Source: Calditrichota bacterium
Lineage (GTDB): Bacteria; Calditrichota; Calditrichia; Calditrichales; J004
Direction of reading: 5' to 3'
Length of the DNA: 64,000 bases
Assembly: GCA_013112635.1 (NCBI GenBank)
Contig: JABFGF010000003.1
Span: 186,001-250,000, forward strand
In this document: in pieces, positions 63,001-64,000 of the stretch
Layout: every line of letters starts with the position of its first letter
How positions within the stretch are numbered: the stretch's first letter is position 1
The notes under the pieces: model-generated
Told to the model about the DNA's origin: nothing
Databases searched by the model: none
The model's input: only the letters and a program-made list of their open reading frames with translations
Translations under genes and position numbers: made by a program

Positions 63001-63848
63001 TCTTGAATAATCTGGTTGAAATAAGCCCAAAAATTAAGGCTTTGTGTTTGGTATTTTACTAATGTTTTTATCTCCATTGTTTGCGGGTTAAGTTTATAAA
63101 TACCGCTGCGGGATGTAATCCATAAAATACCTGTGGGATCATTAAAAATGCAGGAGATCTCATTTCCAAGTTTAGTGAAATCAGGATTGTTTTTATTGTT
63201 TTTAAATTGAGTTTGTTTAAAAAGTTGCTCTTCACCATCAAACATCATTAAACCATGTTCAAAAACACCGGCCCATAAACGACCTTGTTGATCAGATTCA
63301 CTTGCAATAACCAATTTATCATCAGCCTCAAGAACACCCGTTTTTGTTTTGTATTTATGTAAAATCCAAGTGTCTTGCTCGCTATCAAAACTAAGCATAC
63401 CCAGTCCGTTAGAACTAACCCAAAGTTTTTGATTTCCATCCATAGTAATGTTAAGTAAATTTCCGAAGGCATCTATTTTGTCCGGAAAGAGCTCTTCAAA
63501 ATCATAATTCACAAAATTGTTTTCGGCACGATTGTATCTGGATACACCATTAGAGTTTGCTATCCAAATATTTCCTTGTGCATCTTCCAATAGACCATGC
63601 AACTCATTTGAGAGAATACTGTTTGGATTACCCGGGACATTTTTAAATGCTTTAAATGTATATCCATCATACATATTTAAGCCACCCGTGCTTGTGGCAA
63701 TCCACAATAATCCGTATCGGTCCTGAAGCACATAATGTATGGTGCCATCAGAAAGGCCATCAGCTATTTTGAATTCTTCTATGTTAAGTGGTTGGCTTAT
63801 GGCTGAATTGCAAACCAGGATTAAGATTAAGAATAATTTATTCAGCAT
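60036..63848 (-). CDS. Sensor with propeller carrying an inserted domain, Y_Y_Y domain and SpoIIE output
   Basis: The largest propeller sensor, 1270 residues. Signal peptide 1-18, blades from about residue 25, then a non-propeller insertion at about residues 510-655 (FKITKPRKYLIISTGEGSS, GGAVKNRIKIDMQEL, GNYSLHFKSDLSHSFG) that looks like a beta-sandwich, then more blades up to about 840. A Y_Y_Y domain (about 909-963), a membrane segment (about 966-984, WAYIGYGLFFIGIVFGVD), a coiled linker (EHRAETAELQAKAMQAEQRA) and a SpoIIE domain (about 1040-1270) with VGGDYYDF, GDATGHGMKAG and LLMSDGLPEL complete it. GAGAGAAAAT precedes the ATG. It lies 46 bases from the next, partial sensor gene. Confidence 0.9.
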   Translation of the reverse strand: MLNKLFLILILVCNSAISQPLNIEEFKIADGLSDGTIHYVLQDRYGLLWIATSTGGLNMYDGYTFKAFKNVPGNPNSILSNELHGLLEDAQGNIWIANSNGVSRYNRAENNFVNYDFEELFPDKIDAFGNLLNITMDGNQKLWVSSNGLGMLSFDSEQDTWILHKYKTKTGVLEADDKLVIASESDQQGRLWAGVFEHGLMMFDGEEQLFKQTQFKNNKNNPDFTKLGNEISCIFNDPTGILWITSRSGIYKLNPQTMEIKTLVKYQTQSLNFWAYFNQIIQDSQGNVWIANNIRGVLKFDGISDDFEEISFEGQFISKDGVSNIVVTSMLFDQSGIMWMGTIANGLIKHDPQRTAFKHFQHQPDNPNSLSSSQIFGLYESHIKPNQIYVGMRGGGLNILDPQKEQFKKIPLSFNNDVFGGSVRVISEDDDGTLWLGLWGDGLLHIDNKGNVINQFQFDSSKTTSLPDNLVRVLEKDTKNNYWIGTNSGGLIYLDTKNNSLKRYSDNTNKVYPQELFNLVKNKLQSESKPLMIKEATDNANLSFEFKITKPRKYLIISTGEGSSNDIELADWGWISDAQDQEIWSGKNGSETFHLGGAVKNRIKIDMQELKPGNYSLHFKSDLSHSFGKWNQAAPTYLDLWGIQIIELNDPEEINHFQSLIDEANEQIIIEGRNIRSIHVNKDGIVWVGTDTRGLGRLDPAKRTIKYYATEQDKENVLSDNSVQFIYENADGILWLATNGGLNRFDPETENFTIYTEEHGLPTNYIASILPAESGNLWLATRNGLSKMITSPTTKQVTFVNYGAEDGLGGTDFIAQVALKSSAGNYYFGGEHGLNIFSRTKENEAPPALYLSDLRVGNVSLLSQKSDMPLDTTLTDINEIELVHDKNDLTFTYSALHFSKPSKNQYAHFLKGYDEDWIYDNKRTATYTNLDPGDYVFSFKGSNRDGIWNETGKSISITIRPPWWHTIWAYIGYGLFFIGIVFGVDRIQRRRLIAKSKERLRIQAMEHRAETAELQAKAMQAEQRALQIENERKTKELEEARELQLSMLPKELPQLPNLDIAVYMQTATEVGGDYYDFHVGLDGTLTVVIGDATGHGMKAGTMVTTAKSLFNSYAPNPDILFSFSEITRCIKQMNFGKLSMCLTMLKIKGDKMQISTAGMPPSFIFRRDTRVVEEHVFQGMPLGTMMKFPYEVKDTTLKPGDTILLMSDGLPELANDKDEMYGYKKIRNGFEEVAEQSSEEIISYLKNEGKSWSDDQAPDDDVTFVVIKVK

Positions 63849-63894
63849 ATTTTCTCTCGTTAAGTATTTTTTGTTTTGAGGTAACTTGGAGGTT

Positions 63895-64000
63895 TCATTT
63901 TACTTTTATTACTACAAAAGTTACATCATCATCAGGAGCTTCGTCATTCACCCAAGCTGAACCCTCGTTTTTCAAAAAAGTAATAATATCTTCCGGGGCT
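63895..64000 (-). CDS. Partial sensor gene, C-terminal end of a SpoIIE domain
   Basis: Only the last 34 codons before the TGA stop are in the window. They read EDIITFLKNEGSAWVNDEAP and then DDDVTFVVIKVK, the end of the SpoIIE domain of its neighbours. The gene continues past the right edge. It shows that the array is at least five genes long. Confidence 0.85.
   Translation of the reverse strand, partial: APEDIITFLKNEGSAWVNDEAPDDDVTFVVIKVK

Noticed and set aside
49530-63848. Hybrid two-component histidine kinases, from the propeller and Y_Y_Y domains
   Set aside because: No HATPase or receiver domain follows; the output is a SpoIIE/PP2C phosphatase in all of them.
1-64000. CRISPR arrays, rRNA or tRNA genes
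   Set aside because: I saw no regularly spaced direct repeats and no rRNA-like stretch; I did not find a tRNA cloverleaf, though a search program would be needed to exclude one.

Overview
The window is an AT-rich bacterial chromosome segment. Several traits point to a Calditrichota/Ignavibacteria/KSB1-like lineage of the wider FCB group: three secreted proteins end in a Por-type (type IX secretion) sorting domain with the YPNPFNP motif, lipoprotein signals are common, and there is a DUF4295-like gene beside rpmB/rpmG and many SpoIIE-type sensor phosphatases fused to 'two-component regulator' propellers. The placement is inferred; no rRNA or other marker gene is present to prove it.

Layout. 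1-3.0 kb: end of a leucine-type pathway (isopropylmalate dehydratase small subunit), a membrane acyltransferase-like protein, a holin-fold membrane protein and an M14 carboxypeptidase. 3.3-8.1 kb: a compact bacterial microcompartment (BMC) operon with an EutK-like shell protein carrying a C-terminal helix-turn-helix tail, a ParA/McdA-type ATPase, a 95-residue BMC-associated protein, phosphotransacetylase, two near-identical BMC-H shell proteins and a CoA-acylating aldehyde dehydrogenase with an N-terminal targeting helix. 8.2-14.9 kb: housekeeping genes (flavin reductase, SixA phosphatase, prolyl oligopeptidase, redoxin, L28/L33 ribosomal operon, cold-shock protein, YidD). 15.0-22.5 kb: an accessory cluster of lipoproteins, a TPR-CHAT protease-like protein, an ECF sigma/anti-sigma pair and a Por-secreted protein.

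22.8-35.9 kb: membrane and secreted proteins, including a GH39-like glycosidase, three small outer-membrane-type proteins, and a cytochrome c/beta-propeller lipoprotein followed by TlpA, DUF4266 and DUF3570 genes. 36-46.8 kb: acyl-CoA synthetase, deoxynucleoside kinase, glycosyltransferase, a large repeat adhesin-like protein, SDR, ornithine aminotransferase and PurU.

46.9-64 kb: a signalling island on the minus strand. A complete partner-switching module (RsbW-like kinase, STAS antagonist, RsbU-like phosphatase) lies downstream of at least five consecutive genes that all end in very similar SpoIIE/PP2C phosphatase domains. Their input domains differ: three large periplasmic propellers, one cytoplasmic protein with five tandem GAF-like repeats, and one gene cut by the window edge. 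I infer that many sensors feed one STAS/kinase switch.

The most notable items are the BMC operon with its positioning ATPase and odd pore residue, the SpoIIE sensor array, the CHAT/sigma cluster with a possible attenuator and an unusual sigma-factor start, and the cytochrome-propeller/TlpA/DUF4266/DUF3570 cluster.
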